64,000 bases of DNA from Mucilaginibacter sabulilitoris (lineage in GTDB: Bacteria > Bacteroidota > Bacteroidia > Sphingobacteriales > Sphingobacteriaceae). The DNA lies in NCBI RefSeq assembly GCF_034262375.1, contig NZ_CP139558.1, positions 1,116,001 through 1,180,000 of the forward strand. The letters run 5' to 3'. Of this stretch, positions 26,362 through 35,368 are shown one piece after another (position 1 is the stretch's first letter; every line of letters starts with the position of its first letter). Made by a program: the position numbers and the translations under genes. The notes under the pieces are model-generated. The model saw only the letters and a list, made by a program, of their open reading frames with translations. It was not told the DNA's origin and ran no database searches.

Positions 26362-29300
26362 ATGCAGCTAAAAAATTTACTCAAAGTAAGCTGTCTTGCC
26401 ATTTTTTGCTTCTTTGCTGTGCCCGCAATGGCGCAAAACAAAGTAGTAACCGGTAAGGTTACAGACTCACAGGATGGTACGCCAATGCCGGGCGTATCCA
26501 TTGTGGCCAAAGGCTCAACCGTTGGTACCAATACAGATGCTAATGGTACTTTCAGGCTTTCATTGCCATCAACAGCCAATACCCTTGTGGTATCATTTAT
26601 AGGTTATACCAAACAGGAAGTTGATATAACCGGGAAAACAACTATAAGTATCGCAATGGTAGGTAGTGCCACTACACTTAGCGAAGTACAAATTGTAAGC
26701 GTTGGTTATGGTTCACAACGCAAAAAAGATATAACCGGCGCCGTTGCTAACGTCGGGGCAAAGGATTTTAACCAGGGTGCTATTATTAACCCGCTCGATC
26801 AGGTTCAGGGTAAAGTAGCGGGCCTGGTAATTATTCAGGGTGGTGGCGACCCTAACCAGAATGCCAGCATCCGTTTAAGGGGCCAAACCTCCATTACCGG
26901 TAGCCAAACCCCTTTGTTTGTTGTTGACGGAGTAGCGTTGGACGACCCTAATCAGTTCCAGAACATTCCTCCGGGAGATATTGAATCATATGACGTGCTG
27001 AAGGATGCATCTGCAACCGCCATTTACGGTTCGCGTGGTGCAAATGGCGTAATCATAGTAAATACAAAACAAGGCCGTGCCGGAAAAGCGCAGGTTGATT
27101 ATAATGCCTACGTGAGTGTTGGCAAACAAGCCAATAAATTCGAGCTGCTCAGCGGTCCGGAATACCGTACAGCTATTGATGGCTTTGATAATAAAGCTAC
27201 CTATGATAAAGGCGCTAACACCGATTGGCAGGATGCTATAAGTCGTACTGCATTTACCTCAAGCAATAACGTAGCAATAAGTGGTGGTACCAATGATTTT
27301 AAGTACAGAGCATCTATCAATTACCAAAATCAGCCTGGTGTTATTTTAAACAGTGGTAAAAAGCAATTGGGTTTGCGGTTCAATGCTGAGCAAAAAGCGC
27401 TTGACGGGAAACTGAATTTAAAATTGGGGATATCAAACGTAAATACAACACGTAAGTTAACCGCTATTCCGGGTGCCTTTGACCTTAACAACCCTAATGG
27501 TTCCGACCTGCGTAACCCAACAGATTACAGCGTTTTTCAATATGTATTTAACTCACCGCCAACATATCCTATAAAAAATGCGGATGGTTCTTATTATATT
27601 TATACTGACTTTAACGAGGCTAATCCCGTTTTGCACCTCATGCAAACTACTAACGGAACCAACGAGTATCTGACGATAATTAACGGTAGTGCCGACTATA
27701 ACTTACTGCCAAGTTTAAAAGTTGGTGTTACCGGATCAACCTCGCGCAACAATGTGCAAACTCACTTCTTTCAGCCAACCTTCCCTCAGGAAAATAACGT
27801 GAACAACGCGAGAGACGGTAATTATAATACCAACTCATACAAAGGCGACGTTCATTTAGATTTTAATAAAACATTTGGTAAACATACATTATCGGCCGTT
27901 GCGGTATATGAGTATAATGATTTCATTAATAGTAATATATCTGGTGGATCACAGGATTTCCTGGTGCCCGACAATGTTGACAACAACTTAGGCGGTGGTA
28001 ACTCAGCGTTTAATAAGATATATTCTTATAAAGAAGAGTTTAAACTGATTTCGCTTGTTGGTCGTGTAAACTATAATTACGATGACAGGTTTTATGCTAC
28101 GGCTACTTTCAGACGTGACGGATCATCTAAGTTTGGTAGCAATCACAACTGGGGTAATTTTCCGTCGTTTGACTTAGCTTATCGTTTAAAGAAAGATCTG
28201 CTAAATGGTGTTGATTGGGTTAATGACCTAAAAATCAGAGCAGGTTATGGTGTGGTAGGTAACGCGGACGCGATATCTCCTTATACTTCATTGTTACTGT
28301 ACGGACCTACCAGCAAATTTTATGATGCATCAAACGGAACGTTCCCATATCCAAGCGGATATCAGCCTGTACAAAACGCCAACCCTGACTTAGTATGGGA
28401 AGAAAGACACGGGCGAAATGTTGGTATCGACTTCTCTTTATTTAATGATCGCTTATCTGGTGATATCAACTATTTTAATGATTTTACCAAAAATCTGTTG
28501 TATAACTACGCAATACCTGCCGGTGGTAACTTAGTTTACTCATCTATATTAGCAAACGTTGGCCGCTTGTCAAATAAAGGGCTTGAAGTAGCTATTACAG
28601 GTGTGCCATTTAAGGGAGGAAATTTTGGCTGGTCAATTTCTGGTCAGATAGCTTTTGTAAGAACAAAGATCACTAACCTTTCCGGTAGTTATGCAGGTAC
28701 TCAAATTAATACCAATTTAATTCCTTTGGGTTATGCCCAGGGTCGTGGTTTAAGTTCAAGCCCTATTACCTATCTTAAAACCGGATCTGCACCTTATCAG
28801 TTTTACCTGCCCCATTTTACCGGTGTTGATGCTGATGGTAACCAGTTATTTGACGGTAAAACAGCTGCGCAATATACCGCCGACGGAACAAGCCCCACAA
28901 GGTATTATATTGACCCATCACCTAAGTTTAATTATGGCTTAGCTAATAATTTTACTTATAAAAACTGGAGCTTTAGTTTCTTCCTGAGAGGCGTATATGG
29001 CCAAAAATTGTTTAATAACAACCTGTTAAACTTTGAAACCATTACCAGGCTGCCAAGTAATAACACCACCAAAGATGCCTTAACAAATGGTATTAAAGAT
29101 GGTCCTTATGTATCTGACCGCTGGTTGCAGGGAGCATCATACCTCAGGTTGGATAATGCCAGTTTAGGCTATTCCTTTAAAAATGTTAAAGGCTTCCAGT
29201 CAATCAGATTATACCTTGCCGCAAATAACTTATTTATCATAACCAAATACAAAGGCAGCGATCCAGAGCAAACCATTGCTGATGATAATTCCGGTTTAAA

Positions 29301-29406
29301 TAACGGATATCAGAACACGACCTACCAAAGCCAGAGCTATATAAATAATGGTTATTATCCAAAAATAAGGGCCTTTACATTCGGTACCAATATCACATTC
29401 AAATAA
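26362..29406 (+). CDS. SusC/RagA family TonB-linked outer membrane transporter (third PUL)
   Basis: The third SusC-like transporter, 1014 residues. Signal peptide 1-25 (ends VPAMAQ), regulatory-like domain about 27-110, the VSVGYGSQRKKDITGA segment leading into the plug, the SusC signature NGVIIVNTKQGR, and a barrel ending in FTFGTNITFK. No STN domain. It leads a seven-gene run on the plus strand and is followed after 33 bases by its SusD partner. The downstream GH65 and GH130 genes suggest alpha-glucosidic and/or mannosidic oligosaccharides as cargo, but this is an inference from position only. Confidence 0.95.
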   Translation: MQLKNLLKVSCLAIFCFFAVPAMAQNKVVTGKVTDSQDGTPMPGVSIVAKGSTVGTNTDANGTFRLSLPSTANTLVVSFIGYTKQEVDITGKTTISIAMVGSATTLSEVQIVSVGYGSQRKKDITGAVANVGAKDFNQGAIINPLDQVQGKVAGLVIIQGGGDPNQNASIRLRGQTSITGSQTPLFVVDGVALDDPNQFQNIPPGDIESYDVLKDASATAIYGSRGANGVIIVNTKQGRAGKAQVDYNAYVSVGKQANKFELLSGPEYRTAIDGFDNKATYDKGANTDWQDAISRTAFTSSNNVAISGGTNDFKYRASINYQNQPGVILNSGKKQLGLRFNAEQKALDGKLNLKLGISNVNTTRKLTAIPGAFDLNNPNGSDLRNPTDYSVFQYVFNSPPTYPIKNADGSYYIYTDFNEANPVLHLMQTTNGTNEYLTIINGSADYNLLPSLKVGVTGSTSRNNVQTHFFQPTFPQENNVNNARDGNYNTNSYKGDVHLDFNKTFGKHTLSAVAVYEYNDFINSNISGGSQDFLVPDNVDNNLGGGNSAFNKIYSYKEEFKLISLVGRVNYNYDDRFYATATFRRDGSSKFGSNHNWGNFPSFDLAYRLKKDLLNGVDWVNDLKIRAGYGVVGNADAISPYTSLLLYGPTSKFYDASNGTFPYPSGYQPVQNANPDLVWEERHGRNVGIDFSLFNDRLSGDINYFNDFTKNLLYNYAIPAGGNLVYSSILANVGRLSNKGLEVAITGVPFKGGNFGWSISGQIAFVRTKITNLSGSYAGTQINTNLIPLGYAQGRGLSSSPITYLKTGSAPYQFYLPHFTGVDADGNQLFDGKTAAQYTADGTSPTRYYIDPSPKFNYGLANNFTYKNWSFSFFLRGVYGQKLFNNNLLNFETITRLPSNNTTKDALTNGIKDGPYVSDRWLQGASYLRLDNASLGYSFKNVKGFQSIRLYLAANNLFIITKYKGSDPEQTIADDNSGLNNGYQNTTYQSQSYINNGYYPKIRAFTFGTNITFK

Positions 29407-29439
29407 TTGTACAGGGTATTATTTAAATAGTAATAAGAG

Positions 29440-30981
29440 ATGAAAAATATAAAATATATAATAAGCACCATGGTGCTTTTGGCAGGGGGCGCTATCATAC
29501 AATCATGTACAAAGCTTGATAAACAGGTATATAGTGTGGTTCCTGAAAATAAATTCTTTCAGAATGATAAACAGGTAGCAGCGGCAATTGCTCCGGCATA
29601 CAACCAGCTTACTAATATTCCGTGTAACGACGTATTTCAGCTGAACGAAGTATCAACAGACGAAATGGTTGTTCCATCACGCGGTAACGACTGGTACGAC
29701 GGCGGCAAATGGCAATCGTTTTGGCTGCACACCTTCAGAAATGATTATGATAACTTTGATAATGCCTGGAAAGCCTTAAATAACGGTATAACCAAGTGTA
29801 ACGCTGCTATTGCCATTCTTAGCAAGCTTGCTAATAAACCGGCAAATTCAGAGCAGCTTATTGCCGAGTTAAAAGTGTTGAGGGCTTACTATCTGTATAT
29901 GTCAATGGATATGTTTGGTAACGTTCCGGTGGTTCCGTCGTTTGATGTTACTCCCGATAAAATTGTTAATGTTCCACGTAAGGATGTTTATGCGTTTTTA
30001 GAAAGTGAACTTACCACTAATGTGCCTTTGTTGTCTGAAGCAAAAGATAATACCACTTACGGGCATATTAATAAATGGGGAGGGTACATGACCCTGGCCA
30101 AGCTATATCTTAACGCCCAGGTTTATACTGGCACAGCGCAATGGCAAAAAGCGAAAGATGTGGTTGATCTGGTAATAAAATCCGGTAAATATACATTACA
30201 GCCCAATGTGCTTGATAACTTTATTGTTAGCAATGAAAACTCATCAGAAAATATTTTTGTTGTGCCATTTGACAACATCAATATTACTGGCAACAGCATT
30301 GAGTTGTATACACTCAATTATAATAACCAGTATACATACAATTTAACAGGCCAGCCTTACAACGGCTTTAGCGCTCCGCGCGCCTTTTATTTAAAGTTTA
30401 CTGATGATGACGCCCGTAAAAAGATGTTCCTGGTAGGCCAGCAGTACAGCTCGGCAGGTGCGCCACTTACCGACCCCGCAACAGGTCTTAAGGTAATATT
30501 GAGCCCGTATATTAATGAACTAAGTAACCCTACCGACTCATTTAAATTTGCAGGTGTGCGCAGTGTTAAATATGCTCCGCAGCCTGGTACCCATGGCGAT
30601 ACCAATAATGATGGCGTATTATTCCGCTATGCCGATGCGCTGTTGATGAAAGCCGAAGCTGATATGCACCTCGGAAATGCTGCTGAAGCTTTAACCTTAG
30701 TTAACACCATCAGAAACAGATCGGGCCTGCCCAACTGGACACCGGCCGATCTTACTTATGCAAGCTTCCTTGACGAGCGTGGCCGCGAAATGGCCTGGGA
30801 AGGCTGGAGAAGGAATGACCTGATCAGGTTTGAAGTGGCTACCGGCACAAAGTATTTTACCGGCCCCCGCGTTCCTGCAAAACCACAAGATGCTGATACC
30901 CATACATTTATTTTCCCAGTTCCGTCACCTCAAATAAGTGCCAATCCTAAATTGACACAAAACCCTGGTTACGGTAAATAA
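29440..30981 (+). CDS. RagB/SusD family nutrient-binding outer membrane lipoprotein (third PUL)
   Basis: A 513-residue SusD-like lipoprotein with signal MKNIKYIISTMVLLAGGAII ending in QSC23-TK. Helical TPR-type motifs (LIAELKVLRAYYLYMSMDMFGNVPVVP) and the C-terminal block DERGREMAWEGWRRNDLIRF are typical of the family. It forms the lid of the adjacent SusC transporter. A strong hairpin 22 bases after the stop separates the transporter pair from the downstream accessory genes. Confidence 0.93.
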   Translation: MKNIKYIISTMVLLAGGAIIQSCTKLDKQVYSVVPENKFFQNDKQVAAAIAPAYNQLTNIPCNDVFQLNEVSTDEMVVPSRGNDWYDGGKWQSFWLHTFRNDYDNFDNAWKALNNGITKCNAAIAILSKLANKPANSEQLIAELKVLRAYYLYMSMDMFGNVPVVPSFDVTPDKIVNVPRKDVYAFLESELTTNVPLLSEAKDNTTYGHINKWGGYMTLAKLYLNAQVYTGTAQWQKAKDVVDLVIKSGKYTLQPNVLDNFIVSNENSSENIFVVPFDNINITGNSIELYTLNYNNQYTYNLTGQPYNGFSAPRAFYLKFTDDDARKKMFLVGQQYSSAGAPLTDPATGLKVILSPYINELSNPTDSFKFAGVRSVKYAPQPGTHGDTNNDGVLFRYADALLMKAEADMHLGNAAEALTLVNTIRNRSGLPNWTPADLTYASFLDERGREMAWEGWRRNDLIRFEVATGTKYFTGPRVPAKPQDADTHTFIFPVPSPQISANPKLTQNPGYGK

Positions 30982-31003
30982 TTGCTGATTGTGATATAAT
31001 TCT

Positions 31004-31037
31004 ACAATAATGGAACAGGTTAACTGTTCCATTATTG
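31004..31037 (+). terminator. Hairpin after susD, probable partial terminator
   Basis: CAATAATGGAACAG (31004-31017) and CTGTTCCATTATTG (31024-31037) pair perfectly over 14 bases with a short loop. The U-tract is weak (TTAATGC). With the next gene only 55 bases further on, partial termination or RNA-end protection is more likely than full stop. This would make SusC/SusD more abundant than the downstream proteins. Confidence 0.65.
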
Positions 31038-31092
31038 TTAATGCATATTTTATAGTTTAACTCCCCGCATTAATCAATTACTATAATTATTA

Positions 31093-32028
31093 ATGAAGAA
31101 AACAGTAATTATCCTGCCGCTATTATTGGTTGTTTTTATAATTGGTTTTATCCCCGTTACAACATCTGTAGGGGTCAGAATTAATGCTACCTATTTTAAC
31201 CTTTTTCAACAATTGGAGGTTGCGCATAATTGGATAAAATGGCAGCCGGAGCTTAAGAAGCTGGCAAGTAAAGGTACGCTCAAAGTAGATAGCAGCAAAA
31301 CAGGTTTCCGGATAAAGGGAGGTGATGTTGTTTTTAATGTGAAGTATGATAATTCAAATAATTTTAGCATTCATGAAGTAAAAAACAATAAGGAGTTTAA
31401 TTATAAGTACGCCATCGGGCCCGATAGTTCTGCTAATTCGGCCATTGTTTTAGTGTCATTTAAAACAAATTTACTCGGTTACTGGCGTGCAAAATATAAT
31501 GGCAGGGGCATTAATCAAACGGCGGTTCTGCATCTTAAGGCCTTTATGGAAAGCACAAAGCTTTACTACGGTTTTAGCATCGAACGGAAGCAAACTACCG
31601 GAAAATTGATCATGGTGAAAAATGAAGTTGTTTGTAAGGATAATCAATTTACCGAAATCAATAAGATACTTAAGGAGCTTAATGATCTTGTGGTAAAACA
31701 TCAGCTGCAAGTCGTTAACGCGGTTCAAATGCAAAACACAGCTTTGGCAGCTGACTCTGTTCGGGTGCTGGTGGGACTGCCTGTAAACAAAAAAATCACA
31801 ATACAGGGCAATGCAGTATATATGAATATGCCACCGGGTAAAATACTGGTAGGCACTTTTAGCGGTAAGTACAAAGACAAGCAAAAAATATATGATGCGA
31901 TGCAATCATATATTCAGGATAACTATCTGCATCCATTAATCCAGCCATATGAGCGGTTCCCGGATAATAAGTTACCGGTTTCTGATAACGAAATTATCAA
32001 TATGCAGGTAGTAATTCCTTACATTTAG
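31093..32028 (+). CDS. SRPBCC-like / GyrI-like small-ligand-binding protein
   Basis: An N-terminal hydrophobic segment (residues 4-22) suggests membrane anchoring or export. Residues about 30-155 resemble an SRPBCC (START-like) domain (TYFNLFQQLEVAHNWIKWQPEL at the start). Residues about 210-311 resemble the GyrI/AraC effector-binding fold (MPPGKILVGTFSGKYKDKQKIYDAMQSYI, then the IQPYERFPDN turn). There is no DNA-binding domain. Such two-domain proteins occur in Bacteroidota as stand-alone binding proteins. Finding one inside a PUL suggests binding of a small non-sugar ligand or a glycan aglycone, though this is speculative. It follows susD after the hairpin. Confidence 0.65.
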   Translation: MKKTVIILPLLLVVFIIGFIPVTTSVGVRINATYFNLFQQLEVAHNWIKWQPELKKLASKGTLKVDSSKTGFRIKGGDVVFNVKYDNSNNFSIHEVKNNKEFNYKYAIGPDSSANSAIVLVSFKTNLLGYWRAKYNGRGINQTAVLHLKAFMESTKLYYGFSIERKQTTGKLIMVKNEVVCKDNQFTEINKILKELNDLVVKHQLQVVNAVQMQNTALAADSVRVLVGLPVNKKITIQGNAVYMNMPPGKILVGTFSGKYKDKQKIYDAMQSYIQDNYLHPLIQPYERFPDNKLPVSDNEIINMQVVIPYI

Positions 32029-32064
32029 TCCGCACAATAAACCTTTGAAAATTAAACAGGTGGC

Positions 32065-35000
32065 ATGACCAGGCGCATCAATATTTATACATCATTCGCA
32101 ATAATCGTCCTTTTTTGCATCTCATTATGTTCATGCAGACAAAAAACAAATTTGCCTCCACTTTTTGAACAACTCCCATCGGCCCAAACCAATATCCATT
32201 TTGTAAACCGCATAAGCGACGGCGATCGCCCCGGTATTTTAGATTACCTGTATTATTACAATGGCGGCGGGGTAGCCGTTGGCGATATTAACAATGATGG
32301 CCTGCCTGACATATTTTTTACGGCCAATCAAAAAGGGGGCAATAAACTATACCTGAACAAAGGCAACTTTAAGTTTGAGGATATTACTCAAAAAGCTGGC
32401 ATAGCAGGCGCTGCCGACTGGAGCACCGGCGTAACCATGGCCGATGTTAATAACGATGGCTATCTTGACATTTATGTTTGCGCAGTTGCCGGTAAGCTGA
32501 ATTTAAAAGGGCATAATATGCTCTATATCAACAATCATAACGGAACTTTCACCGAAAGGTCGGCCGAATACGGACTTGATTTTTCGGGTTTCTCTACTCA
32601 GGCTGTTTTTTTTGATTATAACCATGACGGTCAGCTTGATTGTTTCCTGCTTAATCAGTCAGACCATTCCGTAGCGGTTTATCGTGATACTGCCATGCGG
32701 AAAGCCGAAAATAAGTTGGCAGGCAGCAGGCTGTACCTCAACACCAATGGCCATTTCACCAATGTAACCAAACAAGCGGGTATTTATAACAGCGCGCTGG
32801 GTTACGGACTTGGCGTTGCAGTTGGCGATATAAATAACGATGGCTGGGAAGATATTTATGTGGGGAATGATTTTCATGAGAACGATTATTATTACATCAA
32901 CAACCATAACGGAACCTTCACCGAATCTGGCGCTAAGCATTTTAATCATTACAGTCGCTTTAGCATGGGTAATGACATGGCCGATTTTAATAACGATGGT
33001 CAGCTGGATATCATAACCGCCGACATGCTGCCGGCAGAAGAAACCGTGCTGAAAAGTTACGGTGCTGATGAGTCTTATGATCAGTATAAATTCAAGATCA
33101 CCCAAAATGGGTTTCAGGATCAATTCTCCCGTAATGCCCTCCAGAAAAATATGGGCAATGGCGAAGCCTTTAGCGATGTGGCATTAATGGATGGTGTTGC
33201 CGCTACCGACTGGAGCTGGAGCCCGCTGCTTGCCGATTTTGATAATGATGGTATTAAGGACTTGTTTATTGCCAATGGCATCAAACGCCGAGCGCTTGAT
33301 ATGGACTATGTAAGTTATATATCCAATGATCAGGTACAAGGTATGCTGAACAGCGGCCATGGTTTTGATAGCCTGGCCCTGGAAAAGATGCCTCCCGGAT
33401 CGGTTCATAGTTATCTGTTTAAAGGCAATATGAATGAAAAGTTTACTGATAAAAGCCTTGACTGGGGAATGGGCGAACCGGGTTTGGCCAACGGCGCAGC
33501 CTATGCCGATCTGGATAACGACGGCCGGCTCGATCTCATAACGAACAATGTAAACCACGAGGCTGGTATTTATAAAAACAATTCGCCCCCAACGCCTTAT
33601 TTAGCCCTGAAATTTAAAGGGCGGCAAGACAATACCTTTGGTATTGGTACAAAGGCTTATGTTTTTTGCGGTAAACAAATGCAATACCAGCAGCTGATGC
33701 TTACGCGTGGTTTTCAATCATCGGTTGAGCCCCGTTTGCATTTTGGCTTGGGTAAAAATCAGCGTGTGGATAGTATATTAATTGTCTGGCCCAATCAAAC
33801 CAGCCAGATGTTGCGCAACGTTAAATCAAACCAACAATTAATTATTGACGAGGCTAATGCAATTGGTAAATTTAATTACAGTCATTTCTTCCCTGCCAAA
33901 AAACCTTTATTCCAGGACATCACCAATACCATCCACACCAACTGGCAGCACCGCGAAGACGATTTTGTCGACTTTAATCAACAGCCACTTATCCCGCACA
34001 AATTGTCGACCGAGGGGCCGAGGATGGCTGTTGCCGATGTGAACCATGATGGTCTTGATGATTTTTATGTTTGTGGTGCACGAAACCAACCCGGAGCGTT
34101 ATTTATTCAAACTGCAACCGGCGATTTTAAGCCGTCAGTACAACCAGCTTTTGTAACCGATTCGGCAAGCGAAGATGTGGATGCCGTTTTTCTGGATGCA
34201 AACCACGATGGCTTTCCCGATCTGTATGTGGCAAGTGGCGGCAACGAGCTGCAAAATGGTGCATCTGAACTGGCCGATAGGCTGTATATGAATGACGGCA
34301 AGGGTAATTTTACGCGCTCGGCTAATATCCCATCTATCAAGCTCAATAAATCGGCGGTGGCGGTTGCCGATGTGAACCATGATGGTTACCCCGATATTTT
34401 TGTTGGCGGCGCACCTGATAGTTTTGGTTTTGGCAAAATTCCTGAATCTTATTTATTAATGAACGATGGGCATGGTGTTTATCATCAGGTTAATATTCCC
34501 GATGAGCTAAAACACGCTGGTATGTTGCGCTCCGCGGCTTTTGCCGATTTGGACAACGATGGCTGGCCCGACCTGGTATTAGCAGGTGAATGGACGCCGG
34601 TAAAAGTGTTCATGAATAAAAAAGGGAAACTTGAACAACAGCATCAACCTGAAATGGATAAGCTATCGGGTTGGTGGCAAAGAATTGTATTGGCCGATGT
34701 TGATGGCGATGGTAAAGTGGATATACTGGCCGGTAACTACGGCTGTAACTCCAAACTTAAACCTACTATTAACGACCCATTGAAACTCTACTTGTTAGAT
34801 CTGGATAAGAACGGAACTGTTGACCCCATAATAGCTTATGGCATCGACCAAAAATACTATACGTTTTTAGGTAAAGGTGATATTGAAAGGCAAGTGCCCA
34901 TCATCAAAAAAAAGTTCCTGTACTTCCGCGATTTTGCCGGGAAAACAGTGGAGCAGATTTTTGGCGATACCATAAATAACCAAGCTCCGTTAAAGGCAGC

Positions 35001-35367
35001 TTCTTTCCAATCAGGTGTTTTCTATAACAAGGGGCAGGGTAGCTTTGAGTTTAAAGCATTTCCGTCATCCGCTCAGGTGGCACCGCTGTTTGGCCTTAGT
35101 TTGTTGCAGACGGGTAATGGTAAAGGCTTGTTAACTGGTGGGAATTTTAGCGGAGTAGTGCCTTATGAAGGTAAATACGATGCTGATTATGGCGATGTTA
35201 TGCTGTTTGACGGTAACCGGAATTTGAAAAGTACCTCGTCTGTTTCATCCGGGTTTTTGCTGCGGGGCGAGGTAAGGGATATTAAAGCAATTAAAACCGC
35301 GAAAGGTATAATTTATGCCGTTGCAGTAAACAATAAACCGATCAGGTTTTTCAAATTAAATAACTGA
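32065..35367 (+). CDS. FG-GAP/VCBS repeat lipoprotein with ASPIC/UnbV domain
   Basis: A 1100-residue surface lipoprotein (LCSC24-RQK). It has many calcium-binding FG-GAP/VCBS repeats of the form GDINNDGLPDIFFTAN or DVNNDGYLDIYV. In the centre (about residues 515-590) is an ASPIC/UnbV domain (GIGTKAYVFCGKQMQ, then WPNQTSQ), followed by a second set of repeats. The predicted fold is two seven-bladed beta-propellers. Members are regularly linked to SusC/SusD pairs in Bacteroidota, but the biochemical role is not established; glycan binding or protein interaction at the surface is likely. The GH65 gene begins one base after its stop, so the genes are translationally coupled. Confidence 0.88.
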   Translation: MTRRINIYTSFAIIVLFCISLCSCRQKTNLPPLFEQLPSAQTNIHFVNRISDGDRPGILDYLYYYNGGGVAVGDINNDGLPDIFFTANQKGGNKLYLNKGNFKFEDITQKAGIAGAADWSTGVTMADVNNDGYLDIYVCAVAGKLNLKGHNMLYINNHNGTFTERSAEYGLDFSGFSTQAVFFDYNHDGQLDCFLLNQSDHSVAVYRDTAMRKAENKLAGSRLYLNTNGHFTNVTKQAGIYNSALGYGLGVAVGDINNDGWEDIYVGNDFHENDYYYINNHNGTFTESGAKHFNHYSRFSMGNDMADFNNDGQLDIITADMLPAEETVLKSYGADESYDQYKFKITQNGFQDQFSRNALQKNMGNGEAFSDVALMDGVAATDWSWSPLLADFDNDGIKDLFIANGIKRRALDMDYVSYISNDQVQGMLNSGHGFDSLALEKMPPGSVHSYLFKGNMNEKFTDKSLDWGMGEPGLANGAAYADLDNDGRLDLITNNVNHEAGIYKNNSPPTPYLALKFKGRQDNTFGIGTKAYVFCGKQMQYQQLMLTRGFQSSVEPRLHFGLGKNQRVDSILIVWPNQTSQMLRNVKSNQQLIIDEANAIGKFNYSHFFPAKKPLFQDITNTIHTNWQHREDDFVDFNQQPLIPHKLSTEGPRMAVADVNHDGLDDFYVCGARNQPGALFIQTATGDFKPSVQPAFVTDSASEDVDAVFLDANHDGFPDLYVASGGNELQNGASELADRLYMNDGKGNFTRSANIPSIKLNKSAVAVADVNHDGYPDIFVGGAPDSFGFGKIPESYLLMNDGHGVYHQVNIPDELKHAGMLRSAAFADLDNDGWPDLVLAGEWTPVKVFMNKKGKLEQQHQPEMDKLSGWWQRIVLADVDGDGKVDILAGNYGCNSKLKPTINDPLKLYLLDLDKNGTVDPIIAYGIDQKYYTFLGKGDIERQVPIIKKKFLYFRDFAGKTVEQIFGDTINNQAPLKAASFQSGVFYNKGQGSFEFKAFPSSAQVAPLFGLSLLQTGNGKGLLTGGNFSGVVPYEGKYDADYGDVMLFDGNRNLKSTSSVSSGFLLRGEVRDIKAIKTAKGIIYAVAVNNKPIRFFKLNN

Positions 35368-35368
35368 T

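Noticed and set aside
31471..31905. Long antisense frames over the SRPBCC/GyrI, UnbV and GH65 genes
   Set aside because: They are shadows of well-supported genes on the plus strand and show no conserved motif or proper initiation region.
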